Below, piece after piece: positions 52,359 to 61,695 of a DNA stretch of 64,000 nucleotides. The stretch covers positions 248,001 through 312,000 of the forward strand of contig CAVYTB010000008.1 in the NCBI GenBank assembly GCA_963771295.1, in the 5' to 3' direction. Every line of letters starts with the position of its first letter. Position 1 is the stretch's first letter. Under the pieces are notes generated by a model that was not told the origin of the DNA, did not search any database, and saw only the letters and a list, made by a program, of their open reading frames with translations. The position numbers and the translations under genes were made by a program. The stretch comes from Acidiferrum sp963771295 (GTDB lineage: Bacteria > Acidobacteriota > Terriglobia > Acidiferrales > UBA7541).

Positions 52359-53543
52359 CTATCCAATCGTCAAAGTGTTTCCCACGCGCTTGAATTGCTT
52401 CCCAATCAGCGCCGAATAAGCCGACGAAGCTGCGCTTACGCTCCCGATTTCCTTTCCACTATGGAAGTCGTGCGCCCCGTGCAGAGTCAGGTTCTCCGGC
52501 GGGTGATTCCCCAGAAAGAACAGCGTCACCCACAACTGCGCCGTGTTCTGCTCGATCGTTCCGCAGCTTACCCGTTTCACGCTCGAGTAGTTCGCCACGT
52601 GCTTGCCATTTTCCAGCACCTTTCCGCCTTCAATCTGCCAGCGCATGCCCGGGTCATCTATGTTATTCAGGCACTCGCGATGCAACGTATACGTCAGCGC
52701 TCCCGCCGCACTCGTTCCGAACGTCAAATGGAACGGCGCTGTCAGCCCTCCGCTCCCGTCAGGCACGAAGAAATCCATGAACGCCCCGCTCGGATAATTG
52801 AAGCGCATCACGTTTGCCGCGTTCTGCGTTGCCACGTACAGATTGTTGTCGGGACCGAACGCGATCCCTATCGGCACGTACAGGTCGCTCCCCGTATTCG
52901 CGAAGAAATCGATGAATGCTCCCGTCGCCGGATCGTAGCGTCGCACCCCAAGATTCCCTCCGAACGTTCCGCCAGAAATATACAGGTTCCCGTCCGGACC
53001 AAACGCCATTCCCGATGGCGTGTACAGTCCGCCGGACCCGATCGGGCTGCCCGCAGGCATCAGCAGGCCGTGCGACGCCATCGTTCCCAGATCGAATGTC
53101 TCCACCGTCGCTGCGTTGTAGTACAGCACGTACAAGCGGTTATTTGCGGAGTTCACCTTCACATCCCGCGGGCTCGGGTTACTCAGCGACGGCACAAAAC
53201 TCCCGGTGTTCACTCCGGTAGTGCCGTCAAATCGCTGCACACTCTGCGTGGGATTCGAGTTCGTTACGTACAACGCTCCCTGGTAAATCGTCATGCCCGC
53301 CGGTCCTCCCAGGTTCGTTGACGCAAATACGTCCATGAACGCGCCTGTTGTTCCGTCGTAGCGCTTCACCTGGTTCGTCTGCCCGTCCGACACCAGCACA
53401 TTGCCGTCGAGCCCGATCACCACTCCCAGCGGATCGCCCAGCGCTCCACCGCTCGCCGCCACCCTCACGAAGGCCCCCGTCGTCGCGTTGTACTCCAGCA
53501 CACTGTGGTTGAATTGACTGGTAACCAACAGGCCGTTTGCCAT
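52359..53543 (-). CDS. NHL/Vgb-type beta-propeller protein
   Basis: 394 residues of about six NHL-like blades with repeated PDGN-LYVS/VS motifs (GLDGNVLVSDG, GMAFGPDGNLYISGG, GIAFGPDNNLYVATQ). The last ~100 residues form a separate domain containing a Cys-based segment. The ATG at 53543 is chosen because AAGGAGGAAA lies just upstream; there is no signal peptide. Likely a surface or cytoplasmic binding propeller; substrate unknown. The ~300 bases upstream hold no gene that can be supported. Confidence 0.82.
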   Translation of the reverse strand: MANGLLVTSQFNHSVLEYNATTGAFVRVAASGGALGDPLGVVIGLDGNVLVSDGQTNQVKRYDGTTGAFMDVFASTNLGGPAGMTIYQGALYVTNSNPTQSVQRFDGTTGVNTGSFVPSLSNPSPRDVKVNSANNRLYVLYYNAATVETFDLGTMASHGLLMPAGSPIGSGGLYTPSGMAFGPDGNLYISGGTFGGNLGVRRYDPATGAFIDFFANTGSDLYVPIGIAFGPDNNLYVATQNAANVMRFNYPSGAFMDFFVPDGSGGLTAPFHLTFGTSAAGALTYTLHRECLNNIDDPGMRWQIEGGKVLENGKHVANYSSVKRVSCGTIEQNTAQLWVTLFFLGNHPPENLTLHGAHDFHSGKEIGSVSAASSAYSALIGKQFKRVGNTLTIG

Positions 53544-53847
53544 GACGTTTCCTCCTTCTCTTCGCGCGTCTCTCTGTGTAGGGCGGGATCTGCTACCGGC
53601 GTCAAAAACAGCCGCGATTGTACACCCATTTCGCCACCTCGCCGCGTACACTCGGCCTTTTGGTTTTGTCTTCATTGCGCTCGCACGACAAACCGGGCCC
53701 TACGACCAAATATGATGGATTTTGCTTCTCTCATTTCGCCACTTACTCACTTATTGAAACTTGGGCCTGATTTGTCAGTGACGCCGACGACAAGGCCACC
53801 ATTTCGTTCTCGACACTAAAACAAAGCGTTGGTGTCTAATTCTAATA

Positions 53848-54694
53848 ATGGCTGCAGGCTCGATTCGCGGTGTCCGTTGGGCAATCGGTGCGCTAGCTTG
53901 GCGGCTGCTGGTGCCTTCCTCGCGTAGACAATTCTCTTTGGCATTAATCTGCGCGCGCGTTTTCGAGCTCAATCTCTGGTAACCGCAGTGAGTTCTATGC
54001 AAGTCGGCTCTACCACGTTAGAGGAAACCCGCCCAATCCTAGCGCAGTACCACGCTAGCACTCTTCCGGCTTCCTACAGCGACAGTACTCGGCCGATGTC
54101 GGTTTCTCTGTACGTGTGGCCCTCGAAAATATTGGAGAGTTGGGGGAGCGATTTTATTTCCTGCGTTATGTCGGGCTGGCTCGTTGGGGCTCTGGCGCGG
54201 AACTTTATTTCAAGAATGGTCGACTCTGCGATTTAAGATTCGGCGTTGGGACAGAGGTGAGCAGAAAAGGAGACTTCAGGGAAAGCTTCTCTTTGTCGAC
54301 GCAACAGTCTCTTGGGCAGAACGAATTCGACCTGTCAGGGGGCCACGTGACAGGAGGCAGCCGCTACATTTTTTATCGGGTCCATAGTATTACACTCCTA
54401 GCCGATGCAACACCTACTGAGCGAGCTCACGCGTTTGCGTACGACTTGTCTTGTTTGACGAGACTCGGAGGTTGTCGAGATGTCAGCCAAGTACTCGCCG
54501 CAATGCCGATTCGACAGGATTTGGGACGCTCGCCACCCAGACTGAGTAGCAGTTCCGTCGGGATTTCAGTCCCCTTCGCCCCAACAACAGAACTCTGCTA
54601 CTCTCTATCCAGCGATTCCAGTTGGTTCTGCACCGGCCACTCTTTCTTTCATTGGCTTCGCGCTCCTCAGAACTATCTCCGCCGCATCTTTTGA
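53848..54694 (+). pseudogene. Frameshifted gene of an acidobacterial membrane/secreted family
   Basis: Coding-like sequence runs in several frames. An N-terminal part starts MAAGSIRGVRWAIGALA, with the expected hydrophobic Ala run only in another frame. A segment with QVGSTTLEETRPILAQYHAS is in a third frame. From 54116 the frame ALENIGELGERF ... VGLARWGSGAELYFKNGRL continues with FYRVHSITLLADAT to a stop at 54694. These parts together match one protein type, so the gene appears broken at two or more points. Confidence 0.55.
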
Positions 54695-54739
54695 CTTTGT
54701 GACGAACTTGCCTCGAATTTCTCAGAAACGGAGCGACAC

Positions 54740-55723
54740 ATGAAGCTTCTGCGCTGTCTTGCTCTCATATCCTTTCTGTCAGCAACCTGTGAAGCCGCAC
54801 AGTTGCCCGAGTACTATCAATCTATCAATCGCGTCACCTGGCTCTCCCCGAACGTCGACGCGATTTTGCCCACTTGGATTGCCCTCGGCATGACCGACAT
54901 CCACAAGTACCCGCACATCAAAGCCGTCGGCTCCGATCACGGCAAGCCCGTCACCATAGACACTTCGCAAGTTACCGGACGCCTCGGCAACCTCACCATC
55001 AATTTCCTTCAGCCAGTCCCAGGCCCGCTAAACTCCTACAATATTTTTCTGCAAGAGCATAAGGACGGCATCTTTTCTGTTGTCCACGAGGTTCCCACCC
55101 GCGAAGCCATGGACAAGGAAATTCAGCGCATGGCCGCCCTCGGTGTCACTGTCCTGCAGGAGGTTACTTTTGAAATCGACCACACCCCGGTCACCTTCAC
55201 CTACTTCGACACCGAGCCTCAGGGCAAATTCGTTCTCGGCCTCGTCTACTGGCCCGGCGGCGCGCCTCAGCCTCTCCCGCAGAAAACTGTCTCTCACATC
55301 GCTCCGGTTGTTCGCGATGCGGCGGCGGTTGCCGCCTTCTGGCAGAAACTTGGCTTCCCCGGTTTCGATCTGGAGCACGCTACGCCGCGCGACGATTCCC
55401 GCTATCGCGGCCAGCCTCTTTCCCTGGCATTTGAAGTCGGCTTTCAACGCCTCGGCTCCATCAGTTATGAATGGATTCAGCCGCCATCTACTCCACCCAA
55501 TGTTTACGAAGATTTTTTGAATCGCCATGGCGAGGGCATTCAGCACATTGGCCTGCCTATAGACGACCTCTCCAAAGCATCTGCCGTCTTTGAAAAACTC
55601 GGCTTCCCCGTCTGGCAGGCCGGCGCCTGGGGTGATGTCGGAAAGCCCGATTCCGGCCAATATCACTACATGGACACCGACAAAATCGGCGGCGTAAGCA
55701 TCGAGCTAATCCACGCCTATTAA
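54740..55723 (+). CDS. Secreted VOC-fold protein, 327 aa
   Basis: Signal peptide (LRCLALISFLSATCEAAQ) followed by two VOC-like halves. The first includes INRVTWLSPNVDAILPTWIALGMTD, the second VSHIAPVVRDAAAVAAFWQKLGFPGFDLEH and GIQHIGLPIDDLSKASAVFEKLGFPVWQAG. The second half has clear glyoxalase-like metal-site positions. Probably a periplasmic member of the family; substrate unknown. The ATG is preceded by GGAGCGAC. Confidence 0.83.
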   Translation: MKLLRCLALISFLSATCEAAQLPEYYQSINRVTWLSPNVDAILPTWIALGMTDIHKYPHIKAVGSDHGKPVTIDTSQVTGRLGNLTINFLQPVPGPLNSYNIFLQEHKDGIFSVVHEVPTREAMDKEIQRMAALGVTVLQEVTFEIDHTPVTFTYFDTEPQGKFVLGLVYWPGGAPQPLPQKTVSHIAPVVRDAAAVAAFWQKLGFPGFDLEHATPRDDSRYRGQPLSLAFEVGFQRLGSISYEWIQPPSTPPNVYEDFLNRHGEGIQHIGLPIDDLSKASAVFEKLGFPVWQAGAWGDVGKPDSGQYHYMDTDKIGGVSIELIHAY

Positions 55724-55857
55724 CACCCAGCTTCGCCTCGCCCTATCGGCGTTGCTTGTCACGCCAACAGAAAGCCTACTCAGGCTGCCCTTTCCATTTC
55801 ACTGAGTTCCCGCACAGAAACTGGTTCACTTAACCGCGAAGTAATCGGACGTCATGC

Positions 55858-56067
55858 ATGCCTGATTGGTACTCGCATTATATTTACCTGATTCTCGGGC
55901 TCATCTCATTTTCCGGGGCTGTCGTTTCGACGTGCACCGGGAAAGCGCGGGCACGCTTTTCCGGTTGGGTCTACCGCGCGAAAGAACCGAGGCAGTTTTG
56001 GTGGGTAGTCGCAATGTATTATGTCGGCGCTGTTCTCTTCATTGGAATCTTCTTGTTCTACCACTGA
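55858..56067 (+). CDS. Small membrane protein, 69 aa
   Basis: Two hydrophobic segments (YIYLILGLISFSGAVVSTC and WWVVAMYYVGAVLFIGIFLFYH) separated by a basic loop (KARARFSGWVYRAKEPRQ). No clear ribosome site, but the composition and length are plausible. No family recognised. Between 56068 and 56507 no gene is supported; the gap holds one AACTT-type repeat. Confidence 0.55.
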   Translation: MPDWYSHYIYLILGLISFSGAVVSTCTGKARARFSGWVYRAKEPRQFWWVVAMYYVGAVLFIGIFLFYH

Positions 56068-56341
56068 ATAACGCTGTATCTCTAATCTCGAGAACCTTTG
56101 GTCTGACCTAGACCTAGCTCTGCGCAACTCGCCGCAATCGTAGTGTCTCTCGATTAACCCTCCTCTCTCTAATCCGGTCAGCCGTAGGCGTTGAGACGTT
56201 AGCTAGTTCCTCGCGCCTCAGACCGCAACCCTTCGGCTATAGCTAATCCACTCCGTCCCCCGCCATGAAGAATGTCGTCGGGCGCAGACACACAATCCGC
56301 TCCACTGTAATCCACAGATATAACAGCGGCTCCATGTGCTT

Positions 56342-56374
56342 TGACTTTTAACTTTCAACTTTTATCTTTCGACT
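56342..56374 (+). repeat. AACTT-type low-complexity repeat
   Basis: TGACTTTTAACTTTCAACTT continuing TTATCTTTCGACT, in a 440-base gap without a gene. Confidence 0.45.
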
Positions 56375-56507
56375 CTTTCCTCCATCCCCTCATCAGCCTC
56401 AGTTCCAGCCGTACATGGCCAATACCATCGTCCAATTGCTTCCTCTGAACGCCTGTGTTTCTATACATTCGGCAACACCCAGCTCCTTGCCAAGCTGAAG
56501 GCTCAAC

Positions 56508-56927
56508 ATGAGCGATCCACAAAAGAACGACCAGTCTTCCGTAGCGCGAGATCGACGCATCCGTGCGGCACTCGATCAGCATTGGGCCGCCTCCGATGCC
56601 AACGATTTTGATACCGAGCACCTCATCTATCACGAGGATGCCGTGTTGGAATATCCGCAGTCCAACGAGCGGACCCGCGGTCGTCGCAACATTCAGGGCC
56701 AACGCGCCAGTCAGCCCAACAAAAAGCGATTTACGATCCGCCGAATCATTGGCGCCGGTGATCTTTGGGTCACCGAATTCATCCTCACATACGACGGCAA
56801 GCCATCCTACACCGTCAGCATCATGGAGTTCACCGGCGACAAGGTTGCCCGCGAAACTCAGTACTTTGCGGATCCATTCGTGGCTCCCGCGTCGCGCGCT
56901 CAATGGGTCGAACGCATGGACACATAA
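56508..56927 (+). CDS. SnoaL/NTF2-like protein
   Basis: 139 residues with the NTF2-like pattern: IRAALDQHWAASDANDFDTEHLIYHEDAVLEYP, GRRNIQGQR, then strand-rich FILTYDGKPSYTVSIMEF and the ARETQYFADPFVAPA ending. Such proteins are small hydrolases, isomerases or ligand binders. It lies 78 bases before a DoxX gene on the same strand, and the two may share a transcript. Confidence 0.85.
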   Translation: MSDPQKNDQSSVARDRRIRAALDQHWAASDANDFDTEHLIYHEDAVLEYPQSNERTRGRRNIQGQRASQPNKKRFTIRRIIGAGDLWVTEFILTYDGKPSYTVSIMEFTGDKVARETQYFADPFVAPASRAQWVERMDT

Positions 56928-57005
56928 TCTCGATGCGCCAGAATTAGCCAACGCCGCCGCCCTATGGGGTGTCGGACGGCACATCCTCCGAGGGAGGCAC
57001 AACAC

Positions 57006-57479
57006 ATGGATTGGAAACGGTTGGTCCAGTTTGCTCTGCAGGGTAGCTCTGATTTGCAACCATATGCCATCCTGCTCGTACGCGTTTCGATCGGGCTGTT
57101 CTTCGCCATCTCTGGCGCAAACAAATTGTTTGCCGCCGGCGGCATCAAACCTGTTTACGACACCCTCGTTCAGGCCAAAGTCCCGTTTCCCCACCAGATG
57201 GCTTACTTCGTCTCGGGTGTCGAATTCCTTGCCGGCTCCTTGCTCGCCCTCGGGTTTCTTTCCAGCGTGGCCTCCGTGGCTCTGTTGATCGATATGATTG
57301 TCGCCACCCTGACCAGCGCGATTTCCACCCTGCCGAAGGGTCTTTCGCCTCTCAACTGGCTCGACGATTTCCTCTACCTTCCGGAAGTCCTCTACGTCCT
57401 CTTCTTTATCTGGCTCATCTGCTCCGGCCCGGGAAAATTCAGCGTCGACCACTGGCTCGCCAACAAGCTTCTCAGGTGA
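57006..57479 (+). CDS. DoxX-family membrane protein
   Basis: 157-residue four-helix membrane protein. The DoxX marks are LLVRVSIGLFFAISGANKL, the QAKVPFPHQMAYFVSGVEFLAGSLLALGF segment and the C-terminal LYVLFFIWLICSGPGKFSVDHW. GGGAGG lies 8 bases before the ATG at 57006. DoxX proteins are linked to quinone-related redox at the membrane; partner unknown. Confidence 0.9.
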   Translation: MDWKRLVQFALQGSSDLQPYAILLVRVSIGLFFAISGANKLFAAGGIKPVYDTLVQAKVPFPHQMAYFVSGVEFLAGSLLALGFLSSVASVALLIDMIVATLTSAISTLPKGLSPLNWLDDFLYLPEVLYVLFFIWLICSGPGKFSVDHWLANKLLR

Positions 57480-57537
57480 TCCACCAAACAGAGCCGTACG
57501 GGTGCAGCACCAAAAGAATGACGATAGAATTGCGACC

Positions 57538-57867
57538 ATGCATCACCTGGTCTTATTAGGCGATTCTATCTTCGACAACGCTTCCTACACCTGCGGAGGC
57601 ACGGACGTCGTATCGCAAGTTCGCGACTTGCTCCCACCGGGATGGCGTGCCTCGCTACTCGCCGTCGATGGGGCAACGACTCTCAACATTCCTGACCAGA
57701 TTCAGCGTCTGCCAAAAGACTGCACCCATCTCGCACTTAGTGTTGGCGGTAACGACGCACTGATGGAGGCATCCCGGCTCGGCATCTCGTCTTTTGGTAT
57801 GATTCGCCAACATCGCCACCGGTCAGCTCCATACGCTCCAATCGGTAAACCTGGCAGCCACAACTGA
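57538..57867 (+). pseudogene. Truncated SGNH/GDSL-type hydrolase
   Basis: Starts as a normal SGNH hydrolase: HHLVLLGDSIFDNASYT (block I GDS) and the HLALSVGGNDALMEAS block III, through about residue 85. After that the frame runs into unrelated sequence and stops at 57867, so block V with Asp and His is missing. The ending overlaps the start of the foreign fragment in another frame. Confidence 0.7.
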
Positions 57868-58288
57868 ATCAACCTTTGCCGCCTTCTACGGTCAGTTTGA
57901 CTCCGACCACAGTGGCCTTGTAACCCTGCAAGCCGACTGGCTCTACAGCTATGTATGGCTCATTGTTTGGGTGCTGAATCGAACCACGGGAATCTTTGAA
58001 AGGATCCCTGGTGTTTCCGCGACGAGAATCCCACTTCTCACCAGCACATGGTATGTCGACGAAAATGGTGCAGAATCGAACTCTGGGTCTCTCAACTACG
58101 CCACCGCTCGCTTGCAGTTTCAGGCTAACAATCCTCCACAGACCTATGCGGTCGGAGTCGTCTGTCAAGGCATCGCGGACCACGACATCCGCAACGTTGA
58201 CGGGAATCCCCTGCCGCCGGCAGGAAATAACTTCATCGTCTATGCCCTCACTGCACTTGATGTGCCGGACATGTTCGTAACCAGCTAG
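57803..58288 (+). pseudogene. 5'-truncated gene fragment of unknown family joined to the SGNH remnant
   Basis: An open frame of good coding character (FANIATGQLHTLQSVNLAAT..., WLYSYVWLIVW, ...GSLNYATARLQFQANNPP, PLPPAGNNFIVYALTALDV) begins directly after a TGA and has no start codon before the GTG at 57971. It looks like the C-terminal ~160 residues of a different protein whose 5' end was lost at a junction near 57.8 kb. No family recognised. Confidence 0.6.
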
Positions 58289-58306
58289 CGTCAACTCCTG
58301 CTTACT

Positions 58307-58783
58307 TCAGCCTCGCCGCGCTGCCTCAATGGCCGCGACGTCGATCTTCTTCATCGTCATCATTGCTTCGAAGGCTCGCTTTGCCTCACCCCCGCCAGCT
58401 GCTAGCGCATCGGATAGCGCGCGCGGGGTGATCTGCCACGACAAGCCCCAGCGATCCTTGCACCAACCGCACTGGCTTTCCGTCCCCCCATACCCCACAA
58501 TCGCGTTCCAGTAGCGGTCCGTCTCGGCCTGATTTTCTGTCGCGACCTGGAACGAAAAGGCCTCGCTGTGCTTGAACGCCGTGCCTCCGTTGAGACCCAG
58601 ACAGGGAATGCCTAACACCGTGAATTCCACCGTCAACACATCGCCCTTCTTACCGCTCGGATAATCTCCAGGAGCCTCGTGAACTGCAGTTACCTTACTA
58701 TCCGGAAACGTGGCGGCGTAAAAGCGTGCCGCCTCATGCGCGTCCTTGTCGAACCACAGGCAGATCGTGTTCTTTGCTTTCAT
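58307..58783 (-). CDS. VOC-family protein, PhnB/3-demethylubiquinone-like
   Basis: 158 residues with the PhnB-type pattern: ICLWFDKDAHEAARFYAATFPDSKV, VEFTVLGIPCLGLNGGTAFKHSEAFSFQV, and WCKDRWGLSWQITPRAL. It is typical of the 3-demethylubiquinone methyltransferase-like VOC group, which are generally not methyltransferases. The ATG at 58783 follows AAGGGA. It stands convergent to the SGNH/foreign fragment pair. Confidence 0.88.
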   Translation of the reverse strand: MKAKNTICLWFDKDAHEAARFYAATFPDSKVTAVHEAPGDYPSGKKGDVLTVEFTVLGIPCLGLNGGTAFKHSEAFSFQVATENQAETDRYWNAIVGYGGTESQCGWCKDRWGLSWQITPRALSDALAAGGGEAKRAFEAMMTMKKIDVAAIEAARRG

Positions 58784-59179
58784 GTTTGTGTGTCCCTTGC
58801 TCTTGATCTTGGCGAATGCTTCGCGACTTCCGCGAAGCCGATGCCTCCATATTTTATAGTCGTTTGGCGCAGGCCAAAATCGACAATTTGCGCCCAGCAA
58901 TCAATTCTTCTGAAGTTACCAAAACTCACATTGCTAAATCGGATCTGCAAGCCAAGTTCGTCGCCGCCGCCAACCTTGACAAAATCATCACGACAGACAG
59001 ATGGGTTAAATGCGGCGAAGCGCGATGCTAACCATAATTTCGGCCAAGGTCCAGGAAACACGCTATCTCTAATGGCGTCGGCCGCTGCAAGAGCTTTTTT
59101 CTAGGGTGTTGGCCTTCTCGGGAAAACCTCTAACTTGGTCCTCGTAGCCCGCCTCCACCAGCCAACCGTAATTTCATCT

Positions 59180-59207
59180 TGACATCTAGCCAGATCAATG
59201 TATACTA
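59180..59207 (+). promoter_or_regulatory. Strong sigma-70-type promoter
   Basis: Perfect TTGACA (59180-59185), 16-base spacer, and TATACT (59202-59207). The next coding sequence is the gene at 59595, whose 5' end seems degraded; the promoter probably belonged to it. The 58784-59594 gap holds no other gene that can be supported. Confidence 0.75.
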
Positions 59208-59295
59208 TTTAGTGTAGTAACCCGGAAAGAAAAGGATTACCCTGTTCATGCTCCGCCACCCTGGACCCGCCGTGCACCCCGCCACTTTTCCCCCT

Positions 59296-59328
59296 CTTTC
59301 AACCTTAACTTTCAGCTCTCAACTGCTA
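59296..59328 (+). repeat. AACTT-type low-complexity repeat
   Basis: CTTTCAACCTTAACTTTCAG continuing CTCTCAACTGCT, between the strong promoter and the truncated gene. Confidence 0.4.
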
Positions 59329-59594
59329 TTTCTGCTCTCTTTACTGGCCACTGGTCGCCGGTCGCTGGCCACTCTCCCCTAACTCCTTTAGCTGCCACTC
59401 TTACAAATCCCCACTCCCGTAACTCCTTTCCCTGCCACTCTTACGAAAAACACCCGGGGTGGAGTGTCTACTTTGCAAATGGGAAGGTCCCAAAATGAAA
59501 TCCAGCTCTGGACTCTCACCCAATCCCCAGCTCCACCTCTCATCCCACCCTCTGCTTCACTCACGCTCCCAAGCCTCCCTCACCGCAGGCCATC

Positions 59595-60242
59595 ATGGCC
59601 GCTGAACTCTCCGAAGCCGCTGGCTCCCTCGCCACTCCGTCAGAAGTCAACCACCTCCTTTCCAAAACGCTTCTCGCCTTCATCGCCGGGCGTCTACCTC
59701 ACAAAAAGGCCGGCATGATCGGCTTCCTCGGACAAATTATTCTCCGCACTCATCGCGAAATCGCCTTCCACCGACAGCTCGATCGCGAACTCCATCCTCG
59801 CACCATCATTCACGATCTTCCTCGCCCGGATCGTGGCGAAGTCATCTGCGATCCTTCCGGGGCCCTTCTTCCTTCCTACAACAATCAAATATTCGCCACC
59901 GTCAACGCCGCGCCAGTCGCACCATCTGCAGACCCTCCATCCGCTACGCAAAATGATGCGCAGTCCGGCGCCTCACCAATTGCCGCGCCTCTGTCAACCG
60001 ATCCAATCCCGGCGACGGCCACTCCCCCACCCACTCCCAACGCACCAGAAAAAATCCCTGACCTCAGTCACTTCTACCCACTCGACCCACGCGTCCACGC
60101 CTATAACCCGATTCCGTACATGCCCGCAGAGCGTTTAGACGACCCCGTCTGGCCAGGTGAACCACCTCCCGGCACGCGACCCGTCTACCGCAAATTTGCC
60201 TTTCGTCATAAACAGCGTGGAAGATTCAGCTCTGCTCACTAA
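59595..60242 (+). CDS. Hypothetical acidobacterial protein, probably 5'-degraded
   Basis: 215 residues from the first ATG. The helical start (ELSEAAGSLATPSEVNHLLSKTLLAFIAGRLPHKKAGMIGFLGQIIL) is followed by a Pro/Ala-rich, probably disordered tail ending RPVYRKFAFRHKQRGRF. In frame before the ATG is TLCFTHAPKPPSPQ, which looks like the end of a Cys-rich N-terminal part expected in this protein type. A full N-terminus is scattered over other frames back toward the promoter at 59180. No function known. Confidence 0.6.
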   Translation: MAAELSEAAGSLATPSEVNHLLSKTLLAFIAGRLPHKKAGMIGFLGQIILRTHREIAFHRQLDRELHPRTIIHDLPRPDRGEVICDPSGALLPSYNNQIFATVNAAPVAPSADPPSATQNDAQSGASPIAAPLSTDPIPATATPPPTPNAPEKIPDLSHFYPLDPRVHAYNPIPYMPAERLDDPVWPGEPPPGTRPVYRKFAFRHKQRGRFSSAH

Positions 60243-60380
60243 TCCAGTGCACGTTACACATTTCATTCCCGCCCCCTACCTGTTTCTGCGTATGGTCCGC
60301 CGCGTCGCAAAAGTTGTTTATGGTAGGTACGGCATTGTTGCGTCGCAATGTCGAAACCGAACAGTTACGGAGAGATTTCC

Positions 60381-60932
60381 ATGGAAATGAATCGCTTGAA
60401 GCATCTATACGTCGAGGAACTCAAAGACCTCCACAACGCCGAAAATCAATTGGTCAAAGCCCTTCCCAAAATGGCCAAGGCCGCCTCCGCTGAGGATCTA
60501 CGCGCCGGCTTTGAAGAACATCTGCAACAGACCAAGGGGCACGTCGAACGTCTGGAACAGATTTTCAAAGCCCTCGGAGAGAGCCCAAAAGGCAAAAAGT
60601 GTAAGGGCATGGAAGGCTTGATTAAGGAAGGCGCCGAAATGATCTCCGAAGATCCCGCTCCCGAAGAGCTGGATGCCGGACTGATCTCCGCGGCGCAGCG
60701 CGTGGAGCACTACGAAATCGCAGGTTACGGCTGCGTCGCCACCTATGCCAATCTGCTCGGCGAGGGCGAAGCCGAATCGCTTCTGCGCCAGACTCTCGAC
60801 GAAGAAAAAGAAACCGACAAGAAGCTCACGCAACTCGCCGAGCGCATCAACCTTGAAGCCGAGGAATCGGTCGAAGCTGAAAACAATAACGGCAAGGGAA
60901 AGACCATGAAGGCGAAAGCGGCTCGCGCCTGA
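60381..60932 (+). CDS. DUF892 / YciE-like ferritin-like protein
   Basis: 183 residues of a four-helix ferritin-like fold. Metal-site residues fit: LKDLHNAENQLVKALPKMAKAA, FEEHLQQTKGHVERLEQIF, ISAAQRVEHYEIAGYGCVATYA and LLRQTLDEEKETDKKLTQLAE. A Lys/Ala-rich tail (NNGKGKTMKAKAARA) is extra. The start at 60381 follows GGAGAG. YciE-like proteins are general-stress genes. First gene of the 60-63 kb cluster. Confidence 0.92.
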   Translation: MEMNRLKHLYVEELKDLHNAENQLVKALPKMAKAASAEDLRAGFEEHLQQTKGHVERLEQIFKALGESPKGKKCKGMEGLIKEGAEMISEDPAPEELDAGLISAAQRVEHYEIAGYGCVATYANLLGEGEAESLLRQTLDEEKETDKKLTQLAERINLEAEESVEAENNNGKGKTMKAKAARA

Positions 60933-61019
60933 TGCACCCGAAATTTACCGGCTGCCGACACGATCTGTGCCAGCAGCCGGTGCTTAACCGAATTCTGGAA
61001 ATCAGAAAGGAGATTGGCC

Positions 61020-61301
61020 ATGAGTAAGAATGGAATGCCTGGAACCATCCTTCCTTTTGCGGTAGGTCTTGGCTTAGGCGCGGCGGTGGCGTTGCTGTTT
61101 GCCCCAAAGGCAGGAGAGGATTTGCGCAGCGACATCACCGACGGCGTCACCGACGGAGTGAATCAGCTCCGTACCACCGGCAAACAATTAAAGAGGAAGG
61201 TGCAGCAACTGGCGGACACGGCGCAAGACCACGTCGATCGCGTGCAGGATGCTATCGACGCTGGCGAAAACGCCTACAGCCAGGCGGCAAAGAAGTTGTG
61301 A
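61020..61301 (+). CDS. YtxH-domain protein
   Basis: 93 residues. One N-terminal membrane helix with glycine-zipper character (ILPFAVGLGLGAAVALLFAPKAGEDLR, the YtxH signature) is followed by a long amphipathic helix with heptads (VNQLRTTGKQLKRKVQQLADTAQDHVDRVQDAID). Members are membrane-anchored stress-response coiled coils. AAAGGAG precedes the ATG. Confidence 0.88.
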   Translation: MSKNGMPGTILPFAVGLGLGAAVALLFAPKAGEDLRSDITDGVTDGVNQLRTTGKQLKRKVQQLADTAQDHVDRVQDAIDAGENAYSQAAKKL

Positions 61302-61344
61302 ACATTCAGCTAGCAGTCCGCTTTTCTAAAAAAGGAGACGGCAA

Positions 61345-61695
61345 ATGAAAGCACGCACCGGTAGGCACACCAAGGACGAAGCACTCTTGATCAGCATGGC
61401 CGAGTCAATCGGATCCACTCTGGGCAGCATCGCCGCTAAAGCGGATGCCGCGCAGAAAGCACTGAGCCCGAGTCATATTGCCGAAACCGTTCAGCGCGAG
61501 GGAAGAAAGCTGGTCCGAAAGAGCAAGACCGTTGCTCGACGCACCAGCAACAAGGCCGCTGCTCTACGTACCAACAAAGTGGCCAAGGCTGCTCGCCGCA
61601 GCGTGCGTAAGGCGGCTTCGTCTGCCAAACGAGCGGCGTGGCGTGGCACCAGACAGGTGCGTGCGACCACTCGACGCGCAAGGTCCAAGCGATAG
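61345..61695 (+). CDS. Histone H1-like Lys/Arg/Ala-rich protein
   Basis: 116 residues. A short acidic start (EALLISMAESIGSTLGSIAAK) is followed by a strongly basic Ala/Lys/Arg-rich tail from about residue 45 (RKLVRKSKTVARRTSNKAAALRTNKVAKAARRSVRKAAS), with the low-complexity character of H1-type or HctB-type nucleoid proteins. GGAG precedes the ATG. A DNA-binding or compaction role under stress is likely by analogy, not shown. Confidence 0.8.
   Translation: MKARTGRHTKDEALLISMAESIGSTLGSIAAKADAAQKALSPSHIAETVQREGRKLVRKSKTVARRTSNKAAALRTNKVAKAARRSVRKAASSAKRAAWRGTRQVRATTRRARSKR

Noticed and set aside
56355..57539. 394-codon minus-strand open frame
   Set aside because: It covers the opposite strand of the NTF2-like and DoxX genes, both of which are clear families; its sequence has no recognisable domain.
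58816..59031. 71-codon plus-strand open frame starting MLRDFREAD
   Set aside because: No ribosome site and no family pattern; it overlaps the region upstream of the PhnB-like gene and reads as chance.
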